Positions 36,771-49,938 of a stretch of 64,000 bases of DNA are shown piece by piece. Position 1 is the first letter of the stretch; each line of letters begins with the position of its first letter. A program made the translations under genes and the position numbers. The stretch is from Agapanthus africanus (taxonomy: Eukaryota; Streptophyta; Magnoliopsida; Asparagales; Amaryllidaceae), in assembly GCA_030015575.1 (NCBI GenBank), contig JASDDO010000001.1, forward strand, positions 325,843,595 through 325,907,594. The letters are read 5' to 3'. The notes beneath the pieces were generated by a model that saw only the letters and a list, made by a program, of their open reading frames with translations, made no database searches and was not told where the DNA came from.

Positions 36771-39700
36771 CCATAGACTATGACTCAGTGACCAAGTTGA
36801 CTGAACTTTCTTAAAATACTGGCTTTTGGATTGTCTAAAGTTGCATAAGTCATTGCCGCTCCTTCTTTTACCCTTTGTATTTCTCAGAATACCCCGTATT
36901 TACTACGGACATCCACTTCCATTGGATAGATCCATCGTATGGTTATATACGAACTCGAAGGGACTTCTTTGAGAATGGATCCAAGTTCAGGAGAAATAGA
37001 ATTGGTTTATTCAGTTGTCTTTTATTATCACCTTCTCTCAGGTTGCGAGGGCTCCTTAGTTTAGGAGAGTACACCTGTTACACTTATTGGATAGTCTTAT
37101 TCCTAACCATAGGCAGGTGCCGAAAGGTAGGGAATGAAGGAAACCAATTAGCCTAAGTAGGGTGTACAGAAAGTAATAACTAAAGACAAAATAAAGGGAT
37201 TAGAAAGATGGCTAAGTAAATTGCGACTACTAACATTCACGACCAAACCATCTATTTCATCGCCACTCCTTCTTCACCTTTCATTTCTCCAGAACAACCC
37301 GTATCACTACGAACATCCAATTCGATTGGATAAATCCATCGTATGGTAATATACGAACTCGAAGGATCTTTTTCGAGGATGGATTCTTGTTCAGGAGAAA
37401 TAGGAATAAGGTTTATTCAGTTTTCTTTTATCATCATCTTCTCTCAAGCTGCGAGTACTCCTTAGTTTAGGAGGGTACACCTATTATGCTTACTGGACAT
37501 TCTTCTTCCAAACCATAGGCTGGTGCCAAAAGGTAGGGAAGGAAGAAAACCATTTAGCCTAACGATGATGTACAGAAGATAATGAATAAAGACAAATAAA
37601 GGGAATTGAAGAGATGGCAGGGAAATATACGGTTACAGTCATGAATCTGAATAATGGAAAATACATTACTCTGAATACCCGGATACCTATTCGAAGCATT
37701 TTCAATTTCATTGTGTATTGCTATAGAAAACTGATTTCCTAATTAGACACTTATTCCAGGGTATGTATTTACCAGGTATAATTCTTACATATGTATGGTT
37801 TTACAGATGATGAGTGGGAGTAAGTTATTGGGAATTAGGTGATCATCATCATTATATCGGAATTCGTTGTAAATGGTGATATTTGAGGAAATCGCCTGAG
37901 TACAGTTTTCAACCTACGATGCACAGGTTGGGAGTTATTCAACTCAGTGGACTTATACAGAGTATTGTATGTAGTCTAGTGTCTATCAGGATAAAAGGGT
38001 TGGTCCTCATACTCTGTTTTGTTTACTTGTGACTTCTCTAGCTTTTAGACAAGTGTTTCGTAGAAATACAATGTCTAAGTTTTGAGAAGTTGTGAGTATA
38101 GGAATAAAGTAGAGAACCAAGTGTCGCAAGTATCGGGATTCTTCGATGAAATCGAAGATATAGATTCTTGTGATTGGTATTCAAGTAATGAATTTGAGGA
38201 ACTTTTTTCTTTTTCAGGTTACTCATAAGTGGATGGATTCCTAAGTTGAATAATGCTGATTAGCCTCTCTCCATTAAATTGATATGCACTGGAGACAGCT
38301 ACAGGATTTGAATCCGGTTGCAATTAAATAAGTGCCAAAGTTTCTATATTGGATATAGAATACTTCATATCTTAACAATGTTAAGGTAAGGGGAGTTGTC
38401 CAGCTTATGCTTAAAATCAGACACTGGATAACTCAAGGCACGTTTCTGTAATGGCAGTTTGTGGGTTGACCCTAGCTTTGACGATGTTTGATTTTCTACC
38501 ATCTGGAAGATCAATAGTGATATTGTTCTTGACTCGCCACAGTTTTAATAAAATGGATTTTTTCAGAAAACTGTAGTGGGAGTATGGTAGAATTGGAAGT
38601 GATTCCAGAACCACAAACGATTACGGAAAGTTTAATAGGACCTATATATTCAATCGGGTTTGACATTCAAATAGCCACTCCGCAGACATGGTGGGTAACC
38701 TCAGACACCCGAGAGGTACTCCGGTAGCCTCAAGGACAGTGACAGGGATGTTCTTGTTTACCCAGACTTGACACTACTGTTGTTCCAGGCTATGAGACCC
38801 GGCAGGAGGATAAGTATAGCGTCGTTCTAAACTAGCTTTAGAAGTGTACGTATATATTTTTCTGCCAGAGGGTTGTCGTAGTCAGTGGGAGCAGCGGAAG
38901 CATAGTAGGAAAGTAGCTTATATCTATTTATAGGCGTGAGCAGATATAGTAGAGATTAGATCATCTAATTTTGATGTAACAGTCATGGATTTGAATTCAT
39001 CAGAATAGGGGATGGATCTGTTAAGAAGGTAGTAGGGTGTGATGTCCTGGTATTTGGATGACATACACAAAGTAGGAAGTAAAATTCCTATACTACGATC
39101 GGTTGTACTGTGGTCGTAACACAGTTGTTTCTCCACAAAGGATATGGATATAATATCTGACATTCTGGTTACTAGATCTATGGTATTAGATCTAGATTTA
39201 GGTAGTTTCCCAATGTGGGTACTTTGACAGTATTCGAAGAGTATTTTAGAATAGATGACTCCTGGCATGGTGGTGTACCTGCAATTGATGGAGTCACCCT
39301 CTCTAAAAGTGTCTTACAGACTGAAAAAAAGAGGGACGTGCATGATTGGCAGATCACTTGCTTAGGCAATTGAGTCAATCATGAGATGTCAAGTACCACA
39401 CCAGATGTTGTTTTTGCACTAGATGCGATAAGTTTATATTAATCCAATCCTGGAGAAACATTAGAATGCAGTTTTAGAACATGAATGGATGTTCTATGGA
39501 TTTGATAATGGCAGCCTCCTTGAGTAGACGGTTATCATTCCAGGCTTCAAAGGTGACCTGGATAACAGGGTGATTGTCAGAGTTATAGTTTTCGCTCCGA
39601 CGAGGGACAGTATTATGGACAAGTAGTCCAAGAGGATACTGTGGGAGGCATAGTGCGTGATACTGATTAGGTTCAGTTATCAATACAGTCTAAGAAGTTT

Positions 39701-39890
39701 GGATTTGGAGTTCATTTATGAATTAGGTCCCATCAGATATCCAGACATATTCTATGACACCTATTACTCGATTCGGGAGATGGCTTTCTCCGCGAACTTG
39801 AGATTAAGAGAGACAAAGAAAAAAAACATCAAGGCGGATCCACTCACTGAGGCTATGAGTATGCGACATCACAGTAATAGCCTTAAGTGC
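36771..39890 (+). other. Relic interior of B, gag-pol region
   Basis: Shares with A and C a duplicated segment of about 400 bp (36853-37258 and 37262-37650). Further on it carries sequence recognisable as reverse transcriptase and the pol C-terminus by comparison with D (about 38900-39180 and 39830-39890). No frame is usable; many breaks. Confidence 0.65.
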
Positions 39891-39901
39891 AAGTAGGAGA
39901 T

Positions 39902-41989
39902 TGTTGGATATAGTGCCCTCTAAGTCAATTATTGGATCGCAGGCGCGTGATTTCAATAATTAAGGGAGGACCTATACCGACATGACTGTCTTACTCGAGA
40001 TGATAGTATGCTATCTAGTTTGTCTTTATCCTCGTATACATGCTTTAGTTCACTATTGTATGTTGATAAAGCCTATAGGATTCTTGCTTAACTGCCAGCA
40101 GTATGATGGCGATCATATACGTGAGAGCTGGGGTCTATAAGTACATCCTTAAAGTGTCCCTAGTCGTGTGAGTTTCGAGACAGGGCATCGATACTCCAAA
40201 GTAGACTAGTGTATACATTCGAGACCCCGACGAGGGGCGGTGGCCGGTCTCACAAGCCATTGGTGTTAGTTGGTTCACCTAAGATGTATACAGGTCTCAT
40301 TGGGTTATGAGTACACCGGACAGGACTCGCCGGAAACATGCTAGTTGGTATTATACATATCGTCAGATAGCAGTTCCCTGGTGACATGTGTACAGGTTAG
40401 TCTGTCGACCTGGGATCGCCATTTGTCTCGTGTGAGTTCCCACTGTGCTTTGATTTCTACCCTACCATGCTCAAAGGAGACGTGCAAACAGGTATATTTT
40501 GGGTACAGTCCCGAGCCACATAGAGGCAGTGACCAGATCGTCGGGGATTCGTCTCTCCCAGTATTGGGGATGAGATCGCGCTGTGTTTAGGTGAGCCATT
40601 ACACGAAATCCCTGGCCAGGGTAATCGAGATTTACTGGAAGGTATTCCAGTAGTATCTCAGGGTGTTCTGGGCTACTCTCTGACAATACTTATACTGCTA
40701 TTGGGGGTCTGACGTTTACCGGCCCCTAGGCCCTATATGCGATACTCCTAGATGAATGGACCGGACTGTATGGATATTGTCACTGTCAGGCTCAGTAGGG
40801 TTTCTGGATGAGTTCGCTCTTTAGCTTCCCTTCCAATCAATACATAGGCAACCGTTACGTACAGCTAGTATCTCTGACGTGCTAGTGGTTATAGCCAGTA
40901 CCTGTGTATTGATGAGTCATTAGAGTCCCCCACAGACAGTTTCCCAAGTTCGGGCGAAATGTTGTAGAGGCCGTATGGTTTTATGGCAGGGTTCGGAAAA
41001 TGCACGTGCGTTTTCGCACGTGTCATTTTTCGGGCAGATAATACGGTAGGCTTTGGTTTAAGCCGGATCCGAGTATTATATTGTGTAGATATATTATCTT
41101 TGTCTCAGTTGCATTTGTATTCGGTCGTAATACAAATGCGGTTATATTTATACTGTTACGAGGTTATCCTGAAATTCGTTTCGGGATCGCTTTTGGAAGT
41201 TGCCAGTTTCCAGTTTTTTATCACCCGTCTTTTAATATTCGGTTAAAGACGGATTTATCTTTTCTTCATTGGGTGAGTCATTGTGTGTGGAAGCTTCAAG
41301 ATTAGTGACTAGGTTAGTGACTCATTCTTTTGCATTAATGAGTTGATGACTAGGTTTCATGATTCATGCTTTTGAATTTAATGTTATAAATGAGTCATTC
41401 TTTCTTTAATTGTTATGATAAGGATGAATGCTTATAGTCACCACTTGATGTTCCTACACTCACCCCCTTGCTTCATTTATCTTGGCTGGCCACTTCTTTG
41501 GAGGATGAGGGATTTGATTTTTGGGAAAAGATTATGATAGTTTAGTTCATGGAAATTTCATATAGGTTCCATTTACCCGATTCCGAATGGCAACTTCATT
41601 AACCGTTCATCCATAGCTTTGGACGTAACGAGACAAAGTGTTCTACTCATTCTCTACATCAATCTTGGTCGTCTCTTTTAGCAAACTTGACGATCGAGTT
41701 GTCTCGGTTCAGAGGCGGGAGCCCGTTTAAAGATCCGTCGACGTGGTGCCACCTGGACGACGATACCGGAGATCGAACGAGTTTGGATCAGCTGCAACAA
41801 AGCGTGGGATGATGGTTGAAGACCGAAGGACCCGGATCGTTCGGTATAACATTTCTACCCACTTTACAGTTTGTTAGTTTAGCGTTAATGGGAGATCCTG
41901 GGAAATAGTATACGATAGCGCTAGTTGTAAAAGTTTTGTTCCGCATTTTGGCGTCTGAAAGACGGCCGGGGCGCTACCGTAGACTTACA
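39902..41989 (+). repeat. 3' LTR of B (2088 bp)
   Basis: Preceded by the purine tract AAGTAGGAGAT (39891-39901) and followed by the ACAAC target duplication. The module shared with the Ty3 LTR of F lies at 41625-41885. Confidence 0.9.
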
Positions 41990-44900
41990 ACAACCCTCTG
42001 GCTGAGTCATATAGTCGTACACTTCCAAAGCTAGTTTAGAACGACGCTATACTCATCCTCCTGCCGGGTCACATAGACTGGAACAACAGCAATGGAAAGT
42101 CTTAGTAAACAAGAACCTCCCTGTCACCGTCTTTCAGCATACCGAAGTACCTCTCGAGTGCCTGAGGTTACCCACCATATCTGCGGAGTAGTCAATGGAC
42201 TGTCAATCCAGATTGAATCATTAGGTTCTTATCAAATCTTCAGTAATCGTTTGCGTTCTGGAATCACTTCCCGTTCTACCATACTCCCACTACTGTTTTC
42301 TAAAAAATCCATTTTTATTAAAACTGTGGAGAGTCAAGAACAATATCACTATTGATCTTCCAGATGGTAGAAAGTCAACCCTCGTCATAGCCCGGGTTAA
42401 CCCACAAACAGCCATTACAGAAACGTGCCTTGAGTTGTCCAGAGTCTGGTTTTAAGCATAAGCTGGACAACTCCCCGTACCATAACATCGTTAAGATACG
42501 AACTGTTCTATATCCAATACAGAAACTGAGGCACTGATTTAATTGAACCAGATTCAAATCATGCAGCTGTCTCCAGTGCATGTCAACTAAATGGAAGGAG
42601 GCCGATCAGCGTTACTCAACTTAGGAATGCTTCCAATTATGAGTAACCTGAAAGAGAAGCAAGTTCTCTTAATCATTACTATCAACTGAATACCATTCAC
42701 AAGTAGCCACATCTTCAATCACCTTGAAGAATCCCAATACTTGCAACACCTGGTTCTTTACTCTATTCTTATACCATAACTTCTCAAAATTCGGATCTTG
42801 TGTTTCTACGAAACACTTGTCTAAAATCTAGAGAAGTCACAAGTAAACCGAATATAGTACGAGGACCAACCCCTCTGTCCTAATGGACACTGGACAACAT
42901 ACAATACTCTGTATAAGTCCCTTGAGTCTAATAACTCATTCCCTGTGTGTCGTAGGTTGAAAACTATACTTATGGTTATGAAGAATTACACCGCTGTTTA
43001 ATGCTCCTTACCTAACCATCCACTGATATAGGTAAATGTCATAGACATAATTTCAAAAAGTTATATCTCACTCTATAAAAGTAGACGTACAGATATATCA
43101 ATTTGAAATTGGTGCATAACAACGGATATTCAAAACCAAATATTTGCCGTCTGGCAAACAGCCCAGGTGATTTACTCAAATATCACCAATTACAATGAAT
43201 TCCGATATAATGAGTATGATCATCTAATTCCCAATAACTTACTCCCACTCATCATCTGTAAAACCTTACAGATGTGAGAATCATACCTGGTAAATACATA
43301 CCCTGGAGCAAGTGTCTAATTAGGAAATCAGTTTTCTATTAACAGTACACGGTGAAACTGAAACATTGAAATTTTTCGTAGGGATATCCTGGTATTCCTA
43401 GTAATGCCTCTTCCATTATCCAGATTCATAACTGTAACCGTATATTTTTATGCCACATCTCCCCATCCCTTCATATGTCTTTAGTCATTACCTTCTGTAC
43501 ACCCTCTTAGGCTGAAAGGTTTTCTTCCTTCCCTACCGTTCAGCACCAGCCTATGGTTTGGAAGAAGACTATCTAATAAGCATAATGGGTGTACTGTCCT
43601 AATCCTAGGAGCACTCGCTATGCGAGATAAGGTGAAGATAAAAGACAACCGAATAAACCTTATTCTTATTTCTCCTGAACCAGAATCCGAACTGGAACAA
43701 GTTCCTTTCGAGTTCGTATATAACCGTACGATGGAGTATCCAAATAACTGTGGATCTTCGTAGTGATACGGAGTGTCCTGGTGAAATACAAAGGTGAAGT
43801 GGGAGTGGTAATGAAATACTTGACTTGGTCGTGAATAGTAGTTGCAATTTACTTTGCCCTCCTTCTAATCCCTTTACTTATCATAACTTAATACCCTCTG
43901 TACACCACATTTTGGTAAATCGGCTTTCTTCATTCCCTACCGTTCGGCACTAGCCTAAGGTTTGGAAGAAGACTATCCAATAGGCTTAACGGGTGTACTA
44001 TCCCCTAATCCAAGCTGTACTCGCAACCTGATAGATGGTAAAAGGAAAAGACAACTGAATAGTCCTATTCGTTTTCTCGAATAAATTCCTTCGAGTTCGT
44101 ATATAACCATACGATGGTTTTATCCAATGGAAGTGGACGTCCGTAGTAATACGGGGTGTCCTGGAGAAAAAGGTAAAAGTAGGAGTGGCAATGAGATTTG
44201 CAACTCTGACAATCCAAAAGACAGTGTTTAAGAAGGTTCGGTTAATTTTGGTCACTGAGTCATACTCTATGGTCGGGTCATGGTCGCTGCCAAAGAGAGA
44301 GAGAGAAAAGAAACACTCAGCGTGCACTCTAACCTAGATCAGAATGGTTATCAATTTATCTAATCTGGAAACCTCCCACTGTACCGTCAAATTCTCCTCC
44401 AAACATGAAAGAAGAATTAGTCGGGATCACCCGAGGAGTAAACCAACTCATCAGTGGGAATCGGGATCCAACTATCATCGCATGATAACGTGACGGAATC
44501 CGCTGACGTTATCACACTCCAGAAGGTATGCGCATATCTGGCAAGTTTCAATTTCTTTAGAAACCCCCGATGTGATTTTTGCCCCATGCTCTTATGACCT
44601 TGACGTAAGCTAAAATATCATCAGTCACATGTCAAGTTCTACCTGTCATTGTCCAGGTTAATTTGAACCCACCAGTACATACCCTTGACGTAGGCCAAAA
44701 TAGTAGTACGACTGTCCCAAACCAACGCATCTATCTATGCAACAGATAAATATCTGGTAGTTACCAATCACTATGCCTTGGCGTAGGTCAAAATACATAG
44801 CTTGAATACTACCGAACATTTAACTGAAATGACGAAGCGCTACGAATGGTTTTCGACGAAAAACCTTTAACGTAATGAACTTGATATCGTTGAAGGAACC

Positions 44901-45349
44901 AGATAGCTTTTTATAAAAATATAGTGGCGAAAACCTTTACTAAAGAGGTCACTCCCGGTGAAGGGATCTCGGCTCTTTCCCCGTAGAATGAGGTGCAGGA
45001 TATTCCAACTGATTACCACGATGCAAAGCAAAAGTAAACGACTATAGTGAAGTTATTGCCATGACGCAAACTTCTGTCCAAGGGGTCACTCCCGGTGAAG
45101 GGATCTCGGCCCTTGCCTCGTCAACTGAGGTGCTGGATATTCATAACCGATACCACTATGCAAAACAAAAGAGAACGTCCTTGCAATAACAGCTTTTTGA
45201 AAAATGTTCCAACAACATCAGAATAGGTTTGTTTAGCTTGCATTGATCCGAATCAACGCAGTCCCATCAATTGATCACACTAGTAAAGAACGAAAATAAT
45301 GATGTACGTATATACCATCCGCATTCGCCACTGGGTCCCGTAACCACCC

Positions 45350-45367
45350 GTTAGGTTACTTAACTAA
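45350..45367 (-). ncRNA. Invariant leader hairpin, C copy
   Basis: On the - strand it is identical to the 18-mer of B, D and G. Confidence 0.65.
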
Positions 45368-45611
45368 CGACAGAGCGGGGACTGGACTAGCACGGATGCA
45401 AAACATATACAACATCTACTAGTATATATATCAATATATAATATTTGCTCAAGGCGTGATAAAATGCAACATTCCAGATATGTAATAAGCATCATAGAAT
45501 AATACAGATATCTCGGATCCCCGGGTTTCATAGAGCCTCTTCTAAAACCCGACGTTCCCCTGGTCGTGTGGATAGCCTGTGCAATGAAATCCTAGACCCC
45601 TATGGGCGCGG

Positions 45612-45698
45612 TAAGTTACCCGCCAAAACCTGAAGCTAGGTATCCCCCTTCAACAACGTGAATGGACCACCCAGCACTTCACGGAATCCGGTAACTTA
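45612..45698 (-). ncRNA. Conserved leader RNA stem, C copy
   Basis: On the - strand the arms are TAAGTTACC and GGTAACTTA, 87-nt span. The first pair is T-A where B, D and G have C-G. Confidence 0.7.
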
Positions 45699-46335
45699 GG
45701 CACCCCTTATTGGGTCAACCTATACCCCCCACGAGTGTGGCGAATAGCCCGCCAATTCTAGAGTAAAGCCCCCTCCGTCTCAACGCCATGAGATGCGGGC
45801 CTGTTGCCCTCTAGAACCAGGCTTCCCGTGCACCCCTCCGCGGGGTAATCCTAGTACAAAAAGTAAAATATACAAACAACGGGTACATCAACCTCAGCCC
45901 GGTCGTGCCCCAAAAGAATAATATACAAACAGGCAGTAACGGCAGTCCACATGTCGGACGATCGCCCCGCAATATCAAATGTACATAATAAACCAAACTG
46001 TACTACCATTGCATCCAGGCTATCCACCACGACAATCCGCAACATCACAGCACAACACAGAACATCAACGTGAATGTCACGATCGCAAATCCGTCTAAAA
46101 GGGCTATAGCAGATAGACGGGATTTACCGATCAAATGACATTCACGATCGCAGATATAATGTAATTACTATGAACTAACATGTTTAAAATTTTCGATCGA
46201 CTAAATTTCCCGAAGTGGGCCCCAAGCACAACTGTAGCACTCAAAATAAATCTGGGCCCAAACAGAACATACCAAAACCCCCATTTCCAAGTCCAAGACC
46301 CTCTGTAAAAATTTGGTGCTACAAGGAGTCATTAT

Positions 46336-46385
46336 GGCCGCGGAACCGCGGCCAATGTATGTGTTTGGCCCCGGTTCCGCGGTGG
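46336..46385 (-). repeat. GC-rich palindrome pair in the C leader
   Basis: GGCCGCGGAACCGCGGCC (46336-46353) has 8-bp arms around a central AA. A second related word with GGTTCC core is at 46367-46385. The pair lies about 210-260 bp from the primer site. Confidence 0.8.
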
Positions 46386-46580
46386 AACAGTAAAGTCAAG
46401 CCACCAAATTTTTGCAGAACTCTTAGAATTGCCTGTACGTATTTCTGCAACACTTAAAATAATTTTTCGAGCCAAAAAAAATTCGACACAAAACTGATGT
46501 ACTTGAAATCGCGGTTTTAGGATATTTGTTCGATCGAAGTTTTAAACACGCTAGAGCAAGCTAGACTAGGTTAATAATCG

Positions 46581-46593
46581 GGCTCTGATACCA
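46581..46593 (-). other. Primer binding site of C
   Basis: On the - strand TGGTATCAGAGCC, one base from the LTR end at 46595. Confidence 0.9.
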
Positions 46594-46594
46594 G

Positions 46595-46692
46595 TGTAAG
46601 TGCACGGCAGCGCCCCGGCCGTCAATCCGATGCCGGAATGCGGAAACGAAACTTTTACAAAACTTGTAAACTAGCACTTCCGCGCACTATAT
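46595..46692 (-). repeat. 5' LTR of C, inner fragment
   Basis: 98 bp matching 29957-30054, cut by D. The LTR resumes at 57277. Confidence 0.85.
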
Positions 46693-47933
46693 TGTTGGAT
46701 ATATGTATGCCCTAGAGGCCATTATGTGATAGTGGATGTATCTATACATGTATAAATATATATATATTCAGTATGCATTCTTGCTCGACATGATAGTATG
46801 CTATCTGGTTCTACTTTATCTGACATGTTGATTTGATCATGCTTTTATTCATTCATACATGCTGATAAAGCCCTGAGGATATTGGCTTGACTACTCTGAT
46901 TATGATGGAGATCATACTAGTGGGACATCTGTAGTCTATAAGCATATCCTGGAAAGTCCCTAGTCATAGGTATATCGAGACGGGGCATTGATATACCAGA
47001 GTAGACTAGCGTATATGATACTAGACCCATGCGATGGGCGATGGATGATCCCATATCCATTGGTGTTTGACATCAAGATCATATACGGGTGCTCAGTGGT
47101 GACTGGGTACACTGGACGGACTCGCCGAGAACTCCTATATGGAATTATATCTATCGTCGGATAGGAGTTCTTAGGTAACACTGGTACAGGTTAGTCTGTA
47201 GGCCTAAGATCGTCATGGAGTCTTGTGTGCTCTCCCACTGTATTTTGATTGCCACCCTACCACGGCTCTACTGAGTCGTGCAAACAGGTGGCCGTTGGGT
47301 ACAGTCCCGAGACACACGAAGGCAATGAGCGATAGGAGGGGTTTCGTCTCTCCCGATATTGCGGGTTGATGCTGTGCTGTGCCTGACTGGTTATATCAGT
47401 AAGTCCTTGGCCAGGGCTGCTGAGATTTGCTGATAAGTGTTATCGGTTGTTTCTCGATCTGTTATAGACCATTCACCGGCACGACTTATTTAGTTATTAG
47501 GGTCGACGTGACCATCCCTAGGCTCGATATGCAGCATATCTGACGAAGAGACCGGACTGTACGGTAGTGTTGCCGGATGGCTCGACGGGTATTGTAACAG
47601 GTTCGCTTGTTTTCTTCTGATCGATCAATACCCGGGTGGCCGTTACGTTTAGCTGACCGCTTGCGGCTTGGGGGTGCTTGATGTGATCATCACCCACTGC
47701 CGGCGTATTGACGAGTCTTAGAGTCCCACATAGGAGTTACCTAGTCCAGGCGAAACGTTGTGGTGCGCGTATGAGATATGTGCTTGGACCCGATTAAAAT
47801 GCGTATGGGATACCGTATATTAATTGGGCGGCTTGCTAATGGTCGGGTCGTATGTGATATGACCGGATTAGTGAATCAAGTGTTGATTTATCATTAGCTT
47901 CTCACTACAAATCCTATCTTATTTATTTTGGAT

Positions 47934-48005
47934 GTATGCATGCATGTATGCATTCATTCTTGTTCTTGCACATATGGATGTGCGTGCACACATGCATACA
48001 TACAT
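47934..48005 (+). repeat. ATGCA-rich inverted repeat in the D LTR
   Basis: Two arms of about 20 bp (TGTATGCATGCATGTATGCA and a near complement ending ATACATACA) around a loop of about 30 bp. It contains CATGCATG, the core of the seed-specific RY element. The copy in the 3' LTR is near 56447-56518. Confidence 0.55.
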
Positions 48006-48264
48006 CATTTTATCATGGTTGCTTATACAATGAGAATGGTGGCAATATAAGAATCACACCATAGTTATTTCTATGGATTATTATTGCTTTTAAATTAAAT
48101 CAAAAAGGAAATAAAAATTGGGTTAAATCAAAAAAGTTTCTACACTCTTCCTAACCTTACCATTCTCACCTAACCTTTAACCCATGGTTTATTTTCTTTT
48201 TGTGCTTTTGATTTTAATCCAATAATAATCTTTAGAGTTAACCATGGTAAGATATGAGAGAGGA

Positions 48265-48278
48265 AAAATATATATACT
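48265..48278 (+). promoter_or_regulatory. Likely TATA box of the D LTR
   Basis: AAATATATATAC, followed by a CT-rich stretch; the natural start of the genomic RNA about 30 bp downstream. Confidence 0.55.
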
Positions 48279-48762
48279 CATTTTTCCTTTTTCTTTCAAT
48301 GGTTCTATCATTTCTCTTCTTCACAAAAGACCACCATCTTCATCAACCTTGATTCTTTGCTCTCTAGTTCTTTCAAGAGAGCAAAATACTTATAAAAATA
48401 GGATTTTGAAGTGAGATCCTTAGCCACAACATCATTCTAATCAAGTTTAGCCAACTTGATTAGAGTGTTCTCTTTGTTTTTCCAAAGTTGCAAGCTTGGA
48501 CGGGAAACTCCGGGTGGATCGTCGTGGACGTGAGAGGACTACAAGTGGACCTTCTTCCAACACCCAAGAGTCTAAGGAGTCAACCAAAAAGGGAGCTACA
48601 AAGGTTGTAGTCTCGAAACCCTAATTTTTATTAGCTAAAAGTTTAGTAACCCTAATTTTCTAGGATCGATTCCTTTGCGTATTTGTTTAGCACCATAAAA
48701 ATACATACTTTGAGATATGTGATGCTTCAAAACTCATTATAGGGTTCTAGGCAAACCTAACA

Positions 48763-48776
48763 TTGGTATCAGAGCC
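48763..48776 (+). other. Primer binding site of D
   Basis: TTGGTATCAGAGCC directly after the LTR end CA; complement of initiator tRNA-Met. Confidence 0.95.
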
Positions 48777-48960
48777 GACCTAGAACATTAGGCGATGCTT
48801 TAGCGAAGTAAAAACTCCGATCGAAACAAAATACGGATTTACGGGACACTCTCTGGAAAGTTTTTAAAAACTGACATTTTTCAGAATTAAAAATACTCAA
48901 AAAATAGAGCAGGTAAATATAAGACAAACTGGAGAATTCATGACCATGAACAGTACTTTT

Positions 48961-49008
48961 GGCCGCGGAACCGCGGCGCAAGCAAGCTTAGGCCGTGGAT
49001 CCGCGGCC
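48961..49008 (+). repeat. GC-rich palindrome pair in the D leader
   Basis: GCCGCGGAACCGCGGC (48962-48977) has 7-bp arms around AA. GGCCGTGGATCCGCGGCC (48991-49008) is an 18-bp palindrome with one wobble pair. Confidence 0.85.
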
Positions 49009-49938
49009 ATACAAAGGGATCTCATACTATATTTTGCACAGTGTTTTTCCTTACCTGCTATAGTATATTTTGAGTATGTTTAATCTGAATCTACTGTTGA
49101 AAATTCTGGAGATGGTTTTGCACTCGTCGTTTCGATCAGAATTTTCATTTCGTTTCCTTTTCCGGGTAAACTAGAAAGTATTGAAGTGTTCGAACAACTA
49201 TCATTTACTCACCTTTCACGGAGTTTGAAAATATTGGAGATACGTGCAAGTTTTGTGGTGGTCCCTCTAGAAGACAACAAACCATAACTCGATTATGTGA
49301 CCGTCTTGAACTGCCCTTTGAACCTTAGGGTTTGGGGCAGTACGGCGTGCCACATGTGAGGCGTTGGCTTGACCCTTCTACGGCTGGACCGCTACTACTG
49401 TGTCATACTCCGGTTTTTTGAACTCTGCTCAAGTGTTGAGCTTTAGTGATTCTTGAGTATTTGATCGATTGTTCGAAAACTTTAATACTGTCTGTTTATC
49501 CGGAATTTGATGCAATGTGTGGAATTCATATTATTATTAGACATGAAATACGGAATATGTGATATTTTGCATTTGCGATGTCTAAAGAGAATGTGGATTC
49601 CAGATATTGCAGTTTTACACTTTCTTTTCTGTGACCGTAAGTGTAGTATGTACGATATCGCCGGTTTCGTTGCTATACATCAACGACAATTGGGGTATGC
49701 ATACTTACTTACGTTGATGATATGTGATATTATGTGTTGCTGAGATATGATGTGCAGGATTGTCGCGGTTGAATAGCCGTGGGGTTTTATGTGAGATGAG
49801 AGTTTTATATTTTCATTCATGTAAATTCAAATGTAATGTAATATTCTTTTATTTGGGGCACTTCCGGGTTGAGGTTGTGTCACCAGTGTTGTATATTATT
49901 TACTTTTCCGCATTAGGATGGACCCAAGGAGGGGAGCA

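Larger units (their letters stand above)
33174..41989 (+). mobile_element. Element B: Ty1/Copia, structurally complete but coding-dead
   Basis: 5' LTR 33174-34449, primer site 34451-34463, long leader, relic interior, purine tract, 3' LTR 39902-41989. The 5-bp flanks ACAAC (33169-33173 and 41990-41994) are a perfect target duplication, and the C sequence continues across it. LTRs differ by roughly 2-3% by hand count, which suggests about a million years at commonly used plant rates. The interior is broken throughout yet nearly the same as in A, so it was probably already dead when copied. Confidence 0.9.
41990..46580 (-). other. Interior and leader of C, right part
   Basis: The pol relic continues to about 43400, then the duplicated segment (about 43430-44200) and the leader to the primer site at 46581. 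Reversed, it aligns with A 1-2540 and with the B leader. Broken; no retroelement frame. Confidence 0.75.
46693..48762 (+). repeat. 5' LTR of D (2070 bp)
   Basis: TGTTGGATATATG to CCTAACA. The first 900 bp resemble the A/B/C LTRs (the 'ctgataaagccc' and 'gtccctagtc' words). Confidence 0.95.

Noticed and set aside
48763-48776. tRNA-like match at primer sites
   Set aside because: Only the 3' end complement of tRNA-Met is present; no tRNA gene.
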